Of a stretch of 64,000 bases of DNA, positions 52,872 to 61,188 are shown one piece after another. A program made the translations under genes and the position numbers. The stretch is taken from NCBI GenBank assembly GCA_964417555.1, contig CAYQIM010000048.1, forward strand, positions 1 through 64,000, given 5' to 3'. The first letter of the stretch is position 1, and each line of letters begins with the position of its first letter. The notes beneath the pieces were generated by a model. That model was given only the letters and a program-made list of their open reading frames with translations. It made no database searches and was not told the origin of the DNA. The DNA comes from CAYQIM01 sp964417555. GTDB taxonomy: Bacteria; Pseudomonadota; Gammaproteobacteria; Diplorickettsiales; Diplorickettsiaceae.

Positions 52872-53986
52872 TGTCTAGAAAACTAACCCTTTTCGCCAGT
52901 GTCATTCTTATTTTATCGTTTTTTTTAACTTATTTTGCCGTGCAATATCACCGTTTCTTGATAACTCCGTTATCAAAAACGCAAACGATACATTATATAT
53001 TGGAGCCTGGGTCCTCAGTACATCGCTTAGTCGATGATTTGCAAGCGCAAGGTTTTATAAAACATCCGCGTTATTTTTTATTTCTCGTCTATTTAAAAGG
53101 TGCTACCAACAAACTAAAGACGGGTGAGTATCTGTTTGATCCGGGCACCACACCTTATCAGCTATTAGAGCAAATGCTGGCCGGAGACGTCATTTTACAT
53201 CGCTTTACTATTGTTGAAGGCTGGACTTTTCAACAGCTAATCAGTGCATTAAAACTATTACCGTATGTGAAACATAGGCTTAATCAGAATTCAGCCGATC
53301 AAATATGGGATAATCTGGGCTTACCACCGCAAAATCCTGAAGGTTTATTTTTTCCTGCTACGTATTATTTTAGTTTAGGTGCAAAAGATACGGATTTATT
53401 AAAATGGTCCTACCAATTATTAGAAAAAAAACTTAACCAAGCATGGAGCACGCGACAAACCGGCTTACCCTATAAAACATCTTATGAGGCATTAATAGCG
53501 GCCTCTTTAGTTGAAAAAGAAACAGCCATATCTAAAGAACGGCCCATGATCGCCGGTGTTATTGCACGACGTTTGCAAAAAGGGATTCCATTACAGATTG
53601 ATGCCAGTATTATTTATGGTTTAGGAGTTCATTATACGGGGAAATTAACCCTAGACGATCTTCGCAAAGATACCCCTTATAATACCTATACACGAAGAGG
53701 CTTACCCCCCACACCCATTGCAATACCGAGCTTAACATCGATTGACGCAGTTCTTCATCCTGATCACAGCCAAAATCTTTATTTCGTTGCCAAAGGTGAT
53801 GGTAGCCACCAGTTTTCAGATAACTTAGCAGAACACAATAGAGCAGTACAAATTTATCAATTAGGTTTACGTTATCCCATTATCAGAAAAAAAACCAGAA
53901 ATTGCCAATCACTTTGGTATGTCAGCAAGTCAATGAAAGCGCTATTCTGTCGATTAAATGAGAACATGTCTTCAAATGCACGATGA
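52871..53986 (+). CDS. mltG: Endolytic murein transglycosylase MltG (YceG)
   Basis: 371 residues. N-terminal membrane anchor (LTLFASVILILSFFLTYFAV), LysM-like segment, then the YceG core: AASLVEKETAISKERPMIAG with the catalytic Glu, LQIDASIIYGLG, YNTYTRRGLPPTPIAIPS and LYFVAKGDGSHQFSDNLAEH. It cuts nascent glycan strands at the inner membrane. The last 30 or so residues after RYPIIRKKTRN are not family-like, and the final codons (MSSNAR-stop) come from a family C element. Confidence 0.92.
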   Translation: MSRKLTLFASVILILSFFLTYFAVQYHRFLITPLSKTQTIHYILEPGSSVHRLVDDLQAQGFIKHPRYFLFLVYLKGATNKLKTGEYLFDPGTTPYQLLEQMLAGDVILHRFTIVEGWTFQQLISALKLLPYVKHRLNQNSADQIWDNLGLPPQNPEGLFFPATYYFSLGAKDTDLLKWSYQLLEKKLNQAWSTRQTGLPYKTSYEALIAASLVEKETAISKERPMIAGVIARRLQKGIPLQIDASIIYGLGVHYTGKLTLDDLRKDTPYNTYTRRGLPPTPIAIPSLTSIDAVLHPDHSQNLYFVAKGDGSHQFSDNLAEHNRAVQIYQLGLRYPIIRKKTRNCQSLWYVSKSMKALFCRLNENMSSNAR

Positions 53987-54106
53987 CGGCCAAAAACGTT
54001 GTTGTTTTTCTGTGTTTCGCTACTCACATACTTTATGTATGCTCCGTTGCGATACTCGAAAAACAACATTTTTTGTTTCGTCCTAGCACATTTGAAGACA
54101 CGTTCT
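53961..54106. repeat. Family C palindromic element, copy 2 (mltG end to tmk start)
   Basis: 146 bp with 18-bp arms AGAACATGTCTTCAAATG (53961-53978) and CATTTGAAGACACGTTCT (54089-54106), 17 of 18 paired. The interior matches 35940-36082 (CACGATGACGGCC, TTTTCTGTGTTTCGCTA, CTCGAAAAACAAC, TCGTCCTAGCACA) but the arms differ at five places, four of them compensated on the other arm. It overlaps the last codons of mltG and ends just before tmk. Confidence 0.8.
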
Positions 54107-54119
54107 GAGGTAGGGTCCT

Positions 54120-54749
54120 ATTAACACCATATTAAACGGTCGTTTTATCACACTCGAAGGTATTGAAGGGGTTGGCAAATCCACGCAGCTTGCGTTTATA
54201 AACGATTACCTGAAACAAAAAAATATTCCCGTCACCATAACACGAGAACCGGGCGGCACACCCATTGCCGAAGCGATTAGAGAATTAGTATTAACAGCCT
54301 CTACAGAGACGATAATTCCTGAAACCGAATTATTATTATTCTTTGCCGCACGTGCGCAACATATTCACACGGTCATCAAACCCGCTTTACAACGCGGCGA
54401 CTGGGTTATCTGTGATCGCTTTATTGAAGCCAGTTACGCGTATCAAGGAGGAGGAAGAGGTATTCCTTTCACCTTTATCAATGAATTGCAAAAATGGGTA
54501 CAAAAAGAGTTAATAATCGATGCCGTTCTCTTACTCGATGCCCCCATCGACATTGCATTACGCCGTACCCATCAACGTAAAGAGGTTGATCGTATTGAAT
54601 CTGAAACAGCCGATTTTTTTAAACGTGCACGCGCGACTTATCTGGCACGGGCTAAACAAATGGGGAATACCTACCATATTATTGACGCCAGTCTTCCACT
54701 CAATGAAGTACAAATGCAAATTAAACAAATTTTAGATACACTGTTTTAA
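54120..54749 (+). CDS. tmk: Thymidylate kinase with a non-standard start codon
   Basis: The complete Tmk core is present: ILNGRFITLEGIEGVGKSTQ with the P-loop, TREPGGTPIAEAIRE, VICDRFIEASYAYQGGGRG (DRF motif) and LLLDAPIDIALRRTHQR. Yet there is no ATG, GTG or TTG between the in-frame TAG at 54111-54113 and the core. Candidate starts are ATT at 54120 (nine bases after GAGG) or ATA at 54129, where relatives have ATG before LNGRF. A family C repeat ends at 54106, so the native start region may have been lost. The frame is otherwise intact through to holB. Confidence 0.85.
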   Translation: MNTILNGRFITLEGIEGVGKSTQLAFINDYLKQKNIPVTITREPGGTPIAEAIRELVLTASTETIIPETELLLFFAARAQHIHTVIKPALQRGDWVICDRFIEASYAYQGGGRGIPFTFINELQKWVQKELIIDAVLLLDAPIDIALRRTHQRKEVDRIESETADFFKRARATYLARAKQMGNTYHIIDASLPLNEVQMQIKQILDTLF

Positions 54750-54751
54750 AA

Positions 54752-55750
54752 ATGAATAAAATTTTATCCGCACCGCTTCCTTGGCAAGAAAAACAGTGGG
54801 CATACCTTTATCAACGGCATCAAACGGACCGCCTAGCACATGCCTTACTCTTTACCGGACAAGCCGGCTTAGGAAAAGCATTGTTTGCCCAGCATTTTGC
54901 AAAAACCTTGTTATGTAAACCAGCAGTAAACTCAGGAACAGCCTGCCATCATTGCCGAGATTGTTTATTAGTTCAAGCAGATACCCATCCTGACCTGGCT
55001 TATATTGTTCCCGAGAAAGCTGGCAAAGGTATTAAAATTGAACAAGTACGACACATCATCCAGCAATCCAATCACACCACACAATCGGCTTATAAGGTCA
55101 TTATTATTAATCCGGCAGAAAGCTTACTCGTTGCTGCCAGCAATGCGTTACTAAAAAGCTTAGAAGAGCCAACTGAACGCACACTATTTATTTTAATTAC
55201 CGATAAACCAGGACTGTTATTACCGACCATTCGCAGCCGCTGCCAGTTTATTCGGTTTTACGCTCCGCCAACATCGGTGGGTAAACATTGGCTGCGGCAA
55301 CAAATTTCTGAGCTGGAGGAAGTTGATGCGCTGTATGCGTTAGCCGATGAAGCACCGCTGCAAGCATTAAGCTACGCTAAAACAGAGAGGTTGGCCACCT
55401 ACCAAAATTTACTCATTTCATTAACTCAACTGGTAAAAAAAGAAAACGATCCAGTCAAGCTGGCGGAAAATTATTTAAAAACAGACCTAGCTACTGTCTT
55501 ACAGTGTTTGACAAAAATAGTCAGTGAATTAATTAAGCATCATTTTGGAATAAATCCCGATTCCAACTTGCGCCCGCTTACCAGTCGTTTAAAACTTTCT
55601 TTTTTATTCAGTTATTATGCGCAGTTAATCGAGCTGCAACAACATGCTAAAATAGCGTTAAATCAGCAATTACTGTTAGAAGATTTATTTTGCCGTTGGT
55701 CGTTACAAGTATATGACTGGCCCAAGCAAAGCTTGTGCTCAGCCATTTAA
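54752..55750 (+). CDS. holB: DNA polymerase III delta' subunit
   Basis: 332 residues; begins 2 bp after tmk. AAA+ clamp-loader fold: FTGQAGLGKALFAQHFAKTL (P-loop), a zinc module CHHCRDC, VIIINPAESLLVAASNALLK, SLEEPTERTLFILITDKPG and the sensor IRSRCQFIRF. The last eight or so codons (KQSLCSAI) are encoded by a family E repeat, which also supplies the stop. Works with delta and tau in loading the beta clamp. Confidence 0.93.
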   Translation: MNKILSAPLPWQEKQWAYLYQRHQTDRLAHALLFTGQAGLGKALFAQHFAKTLLCKPAVNSGTACHHCRDCLLVQADTHPDLAYIVPEKAGKGIKIEQVRHIIQQSNHTTQSAYKVIIINPAESLLVAASNALLKSLEEPTERTLFILITDKPGLLLPTIRSRCQFIRFYAPPTSVGKHWLRQQISELEEVDALYALADEAPLQALSYAKTERLATYQNLLISLTQLVKKENDPVKLAENYLKTDLATVLQCLTKIVSELIKHHFGINPDSNLRPLTSRLKLSFLFSYYAQLIELQQHAKIALNQQLLLEDLFCRWSLQVYDWPKQSLCSAI

Positions 55751-55775
55751 GGGGAGAAACCGCGATTCTGCCCTT
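55726..55775. repeat. Family E repeat, copy 2, forming the 3' end of holB
   Basis: CCAAGCAAAGCTTGTGCTCA then GCCATTTAAGGGGAGAAACC and GCGATTCTGCCCTT: the reverse complement of 17991-18043 with a few changes. Contains hairpins AAGCAAAGCTT and AAGGGGAGAA/TTCTGCCCTT. Overlaps holB codons 326-332 and the stop. Confidence 0.7.
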
Positions 55776-55843
55776 AAAAATTCGCATCGCGTAAAAGCAC
55801 TTAAAGTTAAAACTCACAACTTTAAGTGTAATGGATATAAAAA

Positions 55844-56632
55844 ATGAATAAGTTTGTTGATTCCCACTGTCATTTAGACTGCTTGGATTTGAACTATTTT
55901 CAAAAAGATCTGAGTCAGCTATTAGAACTTGCCAGAGAAAAGGGCGTCAGTCATTTTCTTTGCGTGAGCATTGATTTAGAAAATTTCCCTACCGTACTGG
56001 CCATTGCCGAGCAATTTAATGATGTTTCTGCTTCAGTAGGTTTGCATCCTACTGAACATACGGATAGTGAACCGTCCTTAGCCGAACTCATTGAACGAGC
56101 AAAACATCCAAAAGTGGTAGCCATTGGTGAGACAGGACTGGATTATTATCGTGATACCAGCAAAAAAGAAGAACAACAGCAAAGATTTCGTCGCCACATT
56201 CAGGCCGCACTCGCGGTTAACAAGCCTTTGATTGTGCATACTCGTGATGCCAGAGAAGATACTCTCACGATTTTAAAAGAAGAGGGCGCAGAGAAAGTAG
56301 GAGGCGTACTCCATTGTTTTACCGAAAATCAAGTGATGGCAGCCGCAGCCATTGACATGGGATTCTATATTTCATTTTCAGGAATTTTGACCTTTAAAAA
56401 TGCACAAGAATTGCAAGCTATTGCACAGCAACTACCTTTAGAACGTATCCTGATAGAAACCGATTCACCTTACTTAACACCTCTCCCGTTTAGAGGTAAA
56501 CCCAATCAGCCGGCTTATGTACCGTATGTCGCTGAAAAATTAGCTGAGCTACGTCAATTACCCCTAGCAAAGATTGCAGAACAGACTACGGCTAATTTTT
56601 TTAAATTATTTTACCATGCAAAACCCTATTAA
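55844..56632 (+). CDS. ycfH: TatD-family metal-dependent hydrolase (YcfH)
   Basis: 262 residues. Metal-ligand motifs DSHCHLDCL, GETGLDYYRDTSKKEEQ, PLIVHTRDARED, GVLHCFTENQ and ETDSPYLTPLPFRGKPNQP. TatD-type 3'-5' exonuclease/deoxyribonuclease fold. The tmk-holB-ycfH order is that of E. coli, which favours YcfH over TatD proper. Confidence 0.92.
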   Translation: MNKFVDSHCHLDCLDLNYFQKDLSQLLELAREKGVSHFLCVSIDLENFPTVLAIAEQFNDVSASVGLHPTEHTDSEPSLAELIERAKHPKVVAIGETGLDYYRDTSKKEEQQQRFRRHIQAALAVNKPLIVHTRDAREDTLTILKEEGAEKVGGVLHCFTENQVMAAAAIDMGFYISFSGILTFKNAQELQAIAQQLPLERILIETDSPYLTPLPFRGKPNQPAYVPYVAEKLAELRQLPLAKIAEQTTANFFKLFYHAKPY

Positions 56633-56664
56633 TACCTGAAATTACTTTATTGATAGGTGAAGTC

Positions 56665-56692
56665 GCGCTATGCTTATGAATTCGCATAGCGC
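56665..56692. terminator. Hairpin between convergent genes
   Basis: GCGCTATGC (56665-56673) and GCATAGCGC (56684-56692) with a 10-base loop. It lies between the ends of ycfH (plus) and a secreted-protein gene (minus); no strong U-tract, so a terminator role is tentative. Confidence 0.45.
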
Positions 56693-56719
56693 AACTAAAA
56701 GTAGGATCTGAAAAGAAAT

Positions 56720-57150
56720 TTAACCATCAATTAATGTAAAAGGGCAGTTTTCAACAGCACCATTACCGTGGCAAAGATAAATTTTACCTTTACTCATAGG
56801 ATACCAAAAGTTTGCTTCTTCAGGTATAGAGGCCCTATTTTTATGTGCAGGTTGACTAAGCGTAACGGTATAGCTTGTACCTTTAAAATGGTAAGCACAG
56901 AAGTTTAATGTACCTGCTGCTCTTTGGTACGGTTCACTTGGAGTGAATTTAACTCTAAATAAACTTCCAACTTCACCCGTCCATTTGATGATACTGCTTG
57001 CCCATCCTCCTTCGGCGGTAAAAATATAACCCTTTTCAACTTTTTGCTCTTTTATCGCATTAGGTTCAGGGCAAGTGGTTGCCAATACGCCATTGGAAAT
57101 GAAACTGGCTAAACGACTCCTTGTAATAATTTACTTATTGTATTTCTCAT
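56720..57150 (-). pseudogene. Secreted hypothetical protein with a frameshift in its signal peptide
   Basis: A 121-codon frame starting at TTG 57085 encodes a Cys-containing mature protein (CPEPNAIKEQKVEKGYIFTA, ending VENCPFTLIDG). Upstream, ATG 57150 opens MRNTISKLLQGVV and then hits TAG. Adding one T at GTCGTTTAG gives GVVLASFISNGVLATTCPEP, a perfect signal peptide joined to the mature part. So one base is missing in the signal sequence. Domain unknown; four Cys in the mature part suggest disulfides in the periplasm or outside. Confidence 0.65.
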
Positions 57151-57249
57151 TGCCAAACCTAAGTGATAGCTAAGGCACATGAACCTACTTAGTCAGTATA
57201 ACTGAAAAGTGCACCTGAATGCGGCAGACCCGTCGACTAGTAAGGCGGG

Positions 57250-57789
57250 TTAAGAAAGTAGGCTCAAAAACTCGGATCGCGTTCTTATATCGTCACGAAA
57301 AAGACCTCGCATCACTGAAGTTTTTAGTGACGCATTTTGCTTTTCTACACCGCGCATCATCATGCAAAGGTGTTTGGCTTCAATAATGATAGCTACCCCT
57401 TTTGCATCCAGCAGCTCCATCAGAGAATCCGCTATTTGACAGGTCAAATTTTCTTGTATTTGTAAGCGCCGTGCATAAAAATCGACCAGTCGCGGAAGCT
57501 TAGAGAGACCAATAATTTTGCCATTGGGTATATAGGCTATATGACAGTGGCCAATGAAAGGTAACAAGTGATGCTCGCATAAAGAATAGAGCTCGATATC
57601 CTTTACCAATATCATTTCTTGCATGGTAGAAGCGAATAGGGCGTCATTAATAACCGTATCTAATGACTGCTGTTTTCCACTGGTTAAATAACGTAAAGAC
57701 TTGGCAACGCGTTCGGGTGTTTTTTTTAAACCTTCACGGCCCGGATCTTCACCCAGTAGCTTTAAAATAGCAGTAATATGTGTTTCCAT
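57250..57789 (-). CDS. folE: GTP cyclohydrolase I
   Basis: 179 residues. GREGLKKTPERVAKSLRYLT start, zinc ligands in LYSLCEHHLLPFIGHCHIAY and CMMMRGVEKQNASLKTSVMR. First step of folate (dihydroneopterin triphosphate) synthesis; also a route to queuosine precursors. Slightly short at the N-terminus against E. coli (222) but normal for the family. Confidence 0.94.
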   Translation of the reverse strand: METHITAILKLLGEDPGREGLKKTPERVAKSLRYLTSGKQQSLDTVINDALFASTMQEMILVKDIELYSLCEHHLLPFIGHCHIAYIPNGKIIGLSKLPRLVDFYARRLQIQENLTCQIADSLMELLDAKGVAIIIEAKHLCMMMRGVEKQNASLKTSVMRGLFRDDIRTRSEFLSLLS

Positions 57790-57829
57790 GGAGTCTATCT
57801 TGTGTCTTTTGTTTTACGCCGTACGTGTT

Positions 57830-58369
57830 TTATTTAGCAAGACTATAGCTCCGTCTTTTAGAAGAGGTATCTGGTTCTGAGAATTCAATTTTAGAGAAGC
57901 CATTATTAAAGTAACCAAAGCTACAAGACGTCTTATGCCGGGGTATAGGCGTTCTCATATCGGGATGCATGGTCAATATATACCTAAAGAGAATATCTAA
58001 GTGGTTATGAAAACGATCATCGGCTTTCATTAATCGGATATAGTCCTTCTTTTTTATATTTTCTCGAATATAATTCATTGCTTTCAATAGTTTATCATCA
58101 TCACCCTGTATTGGAGTATGAATAGTATATCGCTTTTCGGTAAATAGATGTCTAAACCAATAAATTAAACTCTGAAACCAATAAGTAATTTTCCATGAGT
58201 CGCTAGATGATTGGGGTTTTCCTACTTCTTCTCTGAACTGTTCAGGGAATATATAGCGCAAAACATCAGACTTTGAGTATTTAGCGATAATAAGCGCAAT
58301 TAAACAATGAAATACATCTATTATGACTTTTTTATCTGTAGAGAGAGGGTTATAAGTCAAACCGTTCAT
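57830..58369 (-). CDS. Hypothetical protein
   Basis: 179 residues. Begins MNGLTYNPLSTDKKVIIDVF with one hydrophobic stretch (VIIDVFHCLIALIIAKY) that could be a membrane-associated helix, then Trp/Tyr-rich WKITYWFQSLIYWFRHLF and a basic C-terminal part. No known family. Its ATG overlaps (ATGA) the stop of the damaged small frame at 58366-58574, so the two were probably translated together. Effector or envelope role cannot be told from the sequence. Confidence 0.6.
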   Translation of the reverse strand: MNGLTYNPLSTDKKVIIDVFHCLIALIIAKYSKSDVLRYIFPEQFREEVGKPQSSSDSWKITYWFQSLIYWFRHLFTEKRYTIHTPIQGDDDKLLKAMNYIRENIKKKDYIRLMKADDRFHNHLDILFRYILTMHPDMRTPIPRHKTSCSFGYFNNGFSKIEFSEPDTSSKRRSYSLAK

Positions 58370-58574
58370 GGTAGTATACCGTTGTAAATTGAAAAAATGG
58401 CGAAATTCTTTTTTTTAAGCCTATTCATCTCGTTAAAAAATTTTTCTACCCTTGAAAATAGCTTAATCTCATAATCAATTTTTGTTGCATCAAAACTCAC
58501 AATATCCTTTAAAAAATTTTCCCAAATACAAAGTGTTTTTTTTGCAAGCCCGTTGTAATTTCTCGTGTTAGCAT
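58366..58574 (-). pseudogene. Small gene with a poly-A frameshift, coupled to the next gene
   Basis: ATG 58574 with GAGG seven bases upstream opens MLTREITTGLQKK, then an 8-A run (plus-strand T run 58536-58543) puts it out of frame and it stops after 21 codons. One A more would read LQKKTLCIWENFLKDIVSF and stay open to a TGA overlapping the next ATG, giving 69 residues with a helical, Lys-rich end (NEMNRLKKKNFAIFSIYNG). No family recognised. Transcriptional slippage on the A run could still yield product. Confidence 0.55.
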
Positions 58575-58674
58575 AAAATTACCTCAAATAATAAGTGTTA
58601 ATGATAGAATTCGATATAATTTATTATTTGAATAAGTGAGTATTTTTATTGCTATTGTCTTTTCATTGTAAAAA

Positions 58675-59481
58675 TTATTTCCATGCCGGAATGGCTTGGC
58701 TATGAAATAAGGTTTGTGCTGCAGCCAATACCTCGGGAGAATGTAAGGCCTGAATCAAAGCGTTAAACTTAGGATTATTTTTATCATCTTCTCTTACCAC
58801 AAGGAGATTGGTATAAGCCGAATTTTTATTCTCCGAATATAATGCATCCCGCTGAGGATAAAGATTAGCGAGTACAGCATAGTTGGTATTAATAACGGCA
58901 CAATCAACATCGGGTAATGCGCGCGTTAATTGTGCCGCATCTAATTCTTTTATCCGCAAATGCTTGGGATTTGTCAGAATAGCTTGCGGGGTCGCCAAGT
59001 TTTTTGTATTCGGTTTCAACTGGATAAGACCCGCTTGCTGCAAAAGTAATAAAGCACGTGCTTCATTACTGGGATCATTGGGGATAGCAATGATGGCATT
59101 TTCTTTTAACGCATCTAAGCGGTGTATTTTTTGTGAATAAATACCCATCGGATAAACAAAAAGTTTAGCAATAGCGACCAGGTGGTAATGCTTATTTTTG
59201 ATTTCATCATCTAAAAAGCGTTGATGTTGAAAGAGATTGGCATCTAAGCTGCCATCATTTAAGGCCATGTTAGGCAAGGAGTAATCAGAAAATTCGCTAA
59301 TTTTCACTCGTAAACCGGATTGTTTAAAAGCAACTTGCTTCGCTACTTGCATTAATTGGGTCTCAGGACCACTGATAGTCCCAATACGAATTTGATTAGG
59401 GTCTGTTTTTGACTGACAGCCGCTGAGACCCAGCAAAATACAAGCAAATAACGAGAATATTCTTAACGTTTTTTTTAACAT
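58675..59481 (-). CDS. metQ: Methionine ABC transporter substrate-binding lipoprotein
   Basis: 268 residues from ATG 59481 (AGGTGG upstream); a GTG at 59493 adds four residues. Lipobox LGLSGC with Cys22. NlpA/MetQ domain: RIGTISGPETQLMQVAKQVA, DGSLDANLFQHQRFLDDEIK, IAIPNDPSNEARALLLLQ, YTNLLVVREDDKNNPKF. Captures D/L-methionine in the periplasm for MetNI. Third gene of metN-metI-metQ. Confidence 0.92.
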   Translation of the reverse strand: MLKKTLRIFSLFACILLGLSGCQSKTDPNQIRIGTISGPETQLMQVAKQVAFKQSGLRVKISEFSDYSLPNMALNDGSLDANLFQHQRFLDDEIKNKHYHLVAIAKLFVYPMGIYSQKIHRLDALKENAIIAIPNDPSNEARALLLLQQAGLIQLKPNTKNLATPQAILTNPKHLRIKELDAAQLTRALPDVDCAVINTNYAVLANLYPQRDALYSENKNSAYTNLLVVREDDKNNPKFNALIQALHSPEVLAAAQTLFHSQAIPAWK

Positions 59482-59510
59482 ATTATCAACCACCTGGGAG
59501 AAAAGTTATA

Positions 59511-60164
59511 TTAATGATGGGAAAATCTTTTGACGCATGCGTCCCCCGTATATTGTATGGCTTGTACGAAAACGACTAAAATTACGATCGTTGCCAGCAT
59601 AACGTGAATATCAAATCGTTGGTAGCCATAGCGAATGGCTAAATCACCCAATCCTCCACCCCCAACAGCGCCCGCCATCGCTGAATAAGCCACTAAGTTG
59701 ATTAAGGTAATCGTAAGACTATTAACAATGCCTGGCATGGCTTCGGTAAGCAAAATGGAATGAATAACTTGATAAACAGAAGCACCCATGGCTTGACCTG
59801 TTTCTATAAGTCCCGGTGAGAGTTCGTTGAGGCTATTTTCAACCATTCTTGCAAAAAAAGGAATGGCTGCCAGCGTTAAAGGAACAATAGCCGCATTCGT
59901 GCCAATTGAAGTACCTACTAATAAACGTGTCAACGGAATGATAGCTAACATCAAAATAATAAAAGGGATAGAACGAGTCACGTTAATCAGGGTAGCTAAA
60001 CATTTATTGATTAAAGGATGAGGTAATAGATTATGCGCACGAGTAATAAACAGTGCGACGCCTAAAGGCAAACCTAGGATAAAGGCAAGAGCACCAGAAG
60101 CAAGAACCATATAGAGCGTCTCGCCTGTCGATCTTAGTAATTCAAACAACAGATCCGTCGACAT
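59511..60164 (-). CDS. metI: Methionine ABC transporter permease
   Basis: 217 residues, about five membrane helices. The permease EAA-like loop is GQAMGASVYQVIHSILLTEA with P-G following, and the N-terminus has ETLYMVLASGALAFILGLPL. Overlaps the end of metN by 23 bp. No lesion seen. Confidence 0.93.
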   Translation of the reverse strand: MSTDLLFELLRSTGETLYMVLASGALAFILGLPLGVALFITRAHNLLPHPLINKCLATLINVTRSIPFIILMLAIIPLTRLLVGTSIGTNAAIVPLTLAAIPFFARMVENSLNELSPGLIETGQAMGASVYQVIHSILLTEAMPGIVNSLTITLINLVAYSAMAGAVGGGGLGDLAIRYGYQRFDIHVMLATIVILVVFVQAIQYTGDACVKRFSHH

Positions 60165-61188
60165 ATCCTATTACCTCTACCTGAAGACCTTTATCTGTTA
60201 AATAATCAATACCGGATTGTAAAGGCGTTTGATCGCCCATAACTTCCGCTAGCATGATACCTAAACTCACCTTTTTTAAAAATTCGATATTAGCTTGAAG
60301 AATATTAAGATGCATACCCATTTCACGCATTAAGTAGGCTATTAAAGGTTCCGCAGCGGCATGACCTTTAAACAAAATACGTAACACGGCATGACTATTT
60401 TCTTTTCTGATTGAACTTAAGCGTTGTTCCAATGGTGAGGGAAGGGCTTGCCGCAAAGAATGACCAACAAATTTTTTAGCTAAATCACTGCGAGGTTCGG
60501 TAAAAAAAGTAACAATATCGGCTGTCTCTATCAATCGGCCTTGATCCAATAAGGCCACTCGATCACACAGTGTTTTAATCACCTCAATTTCATGGGTAAT
60601 AAGTAAAATAGTAAGCCCAAGTCGTTGATTAATATCTTTTAACAATTGCAAGATATTTCTTGTGGTTTCTGGATCCAACGCCGAAGTCGCTTCATCGCAG
60701 AGTAGTATTTTAGGTTGTGTAGCCAACGCACGAGCAATGGCTACGCGCTGTTTTTGACCGCCGCTGAGTTTGGCAGGATAACACTGTTGTTTATCAAGTA
60801 GGCCGATTAAGTCTAATAAAGAGAGGATAGTAGCATGCATTTTCGCATGTGGAATATGAGCAAACTTTAAAGGTAACGCAATATTGTCGTAGACCGTTTT
60901 ACTTGCCAGAAGATTAAAATGCTGAAAGATCATCCCCATCTGTCGTCTGACAAGCCGCAAAACTTTCGGCTTTAGCCTAGTAATTTCTTGATTTTCTATC
61001 CATACCTGGCCTTGCGTAGGCCTTTCTAAAAGATTGACACAACGGATAAGCGTACTTTTACCAGCACCACTTTGGCCTACAATACCAAAAATTTCTCCTT
61101 GCTTGACCTCAAGGTTGATGTCATGCAAAACGTGGAGTGGCTTATCTTGTGTACCATAGTTTTTTTCAATACTTCTGAGTCTTATCAT
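60142..61188 (-). CDS. metN: Methionine ABC transporter ATP-binding protein
   Basis: 348 residues from ATG 61188 (MIRLRSIEKNYGTQDKPLHV), close to E. coli MetN (343). The frame is open 26 codons further up, but that part is not conserved. Walker A GQSGAGKSTLIR, signature LSGGQKQRVAIA, Walker B ILLCDEATSALD, and a C-terminal NIL (methionine-sensing) domain from about 265. A MetJ box was not recognised upstream. Methionine uptake suggests dependence on host methionine. Confidence 0.94.
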   Translation of the reverse strand: MIRLRSIEKNYGTQDKPLHVLHDINLEVKQGEIFGIVGQSGAGKSTLIRCVNLLERPTQGQVWIENQEITRLKPKVLRLVRRQMGMIFQHFNLLASKTVYDNIALPLKFAHIPHAKMHATILSLLDLIGLLDKQQCYPAKLSGGQKQRVAIARALATQPKILLCDEATSALDPETTRNILQLLKDINQRLGLTILLITHEIEVIKTLCDRVALLDQGRLIETADIVTFFTEPRSDLAKKFVGHSLRQALPSPLEQRLSSIRKENSHAVLRILFKGHAAAEPLIAYLMREMGMHLNILQANIEFLKKVSLGIMLAEVMGDQTPLQSGIDYLTDKGLQVEVIGYVDGSVV

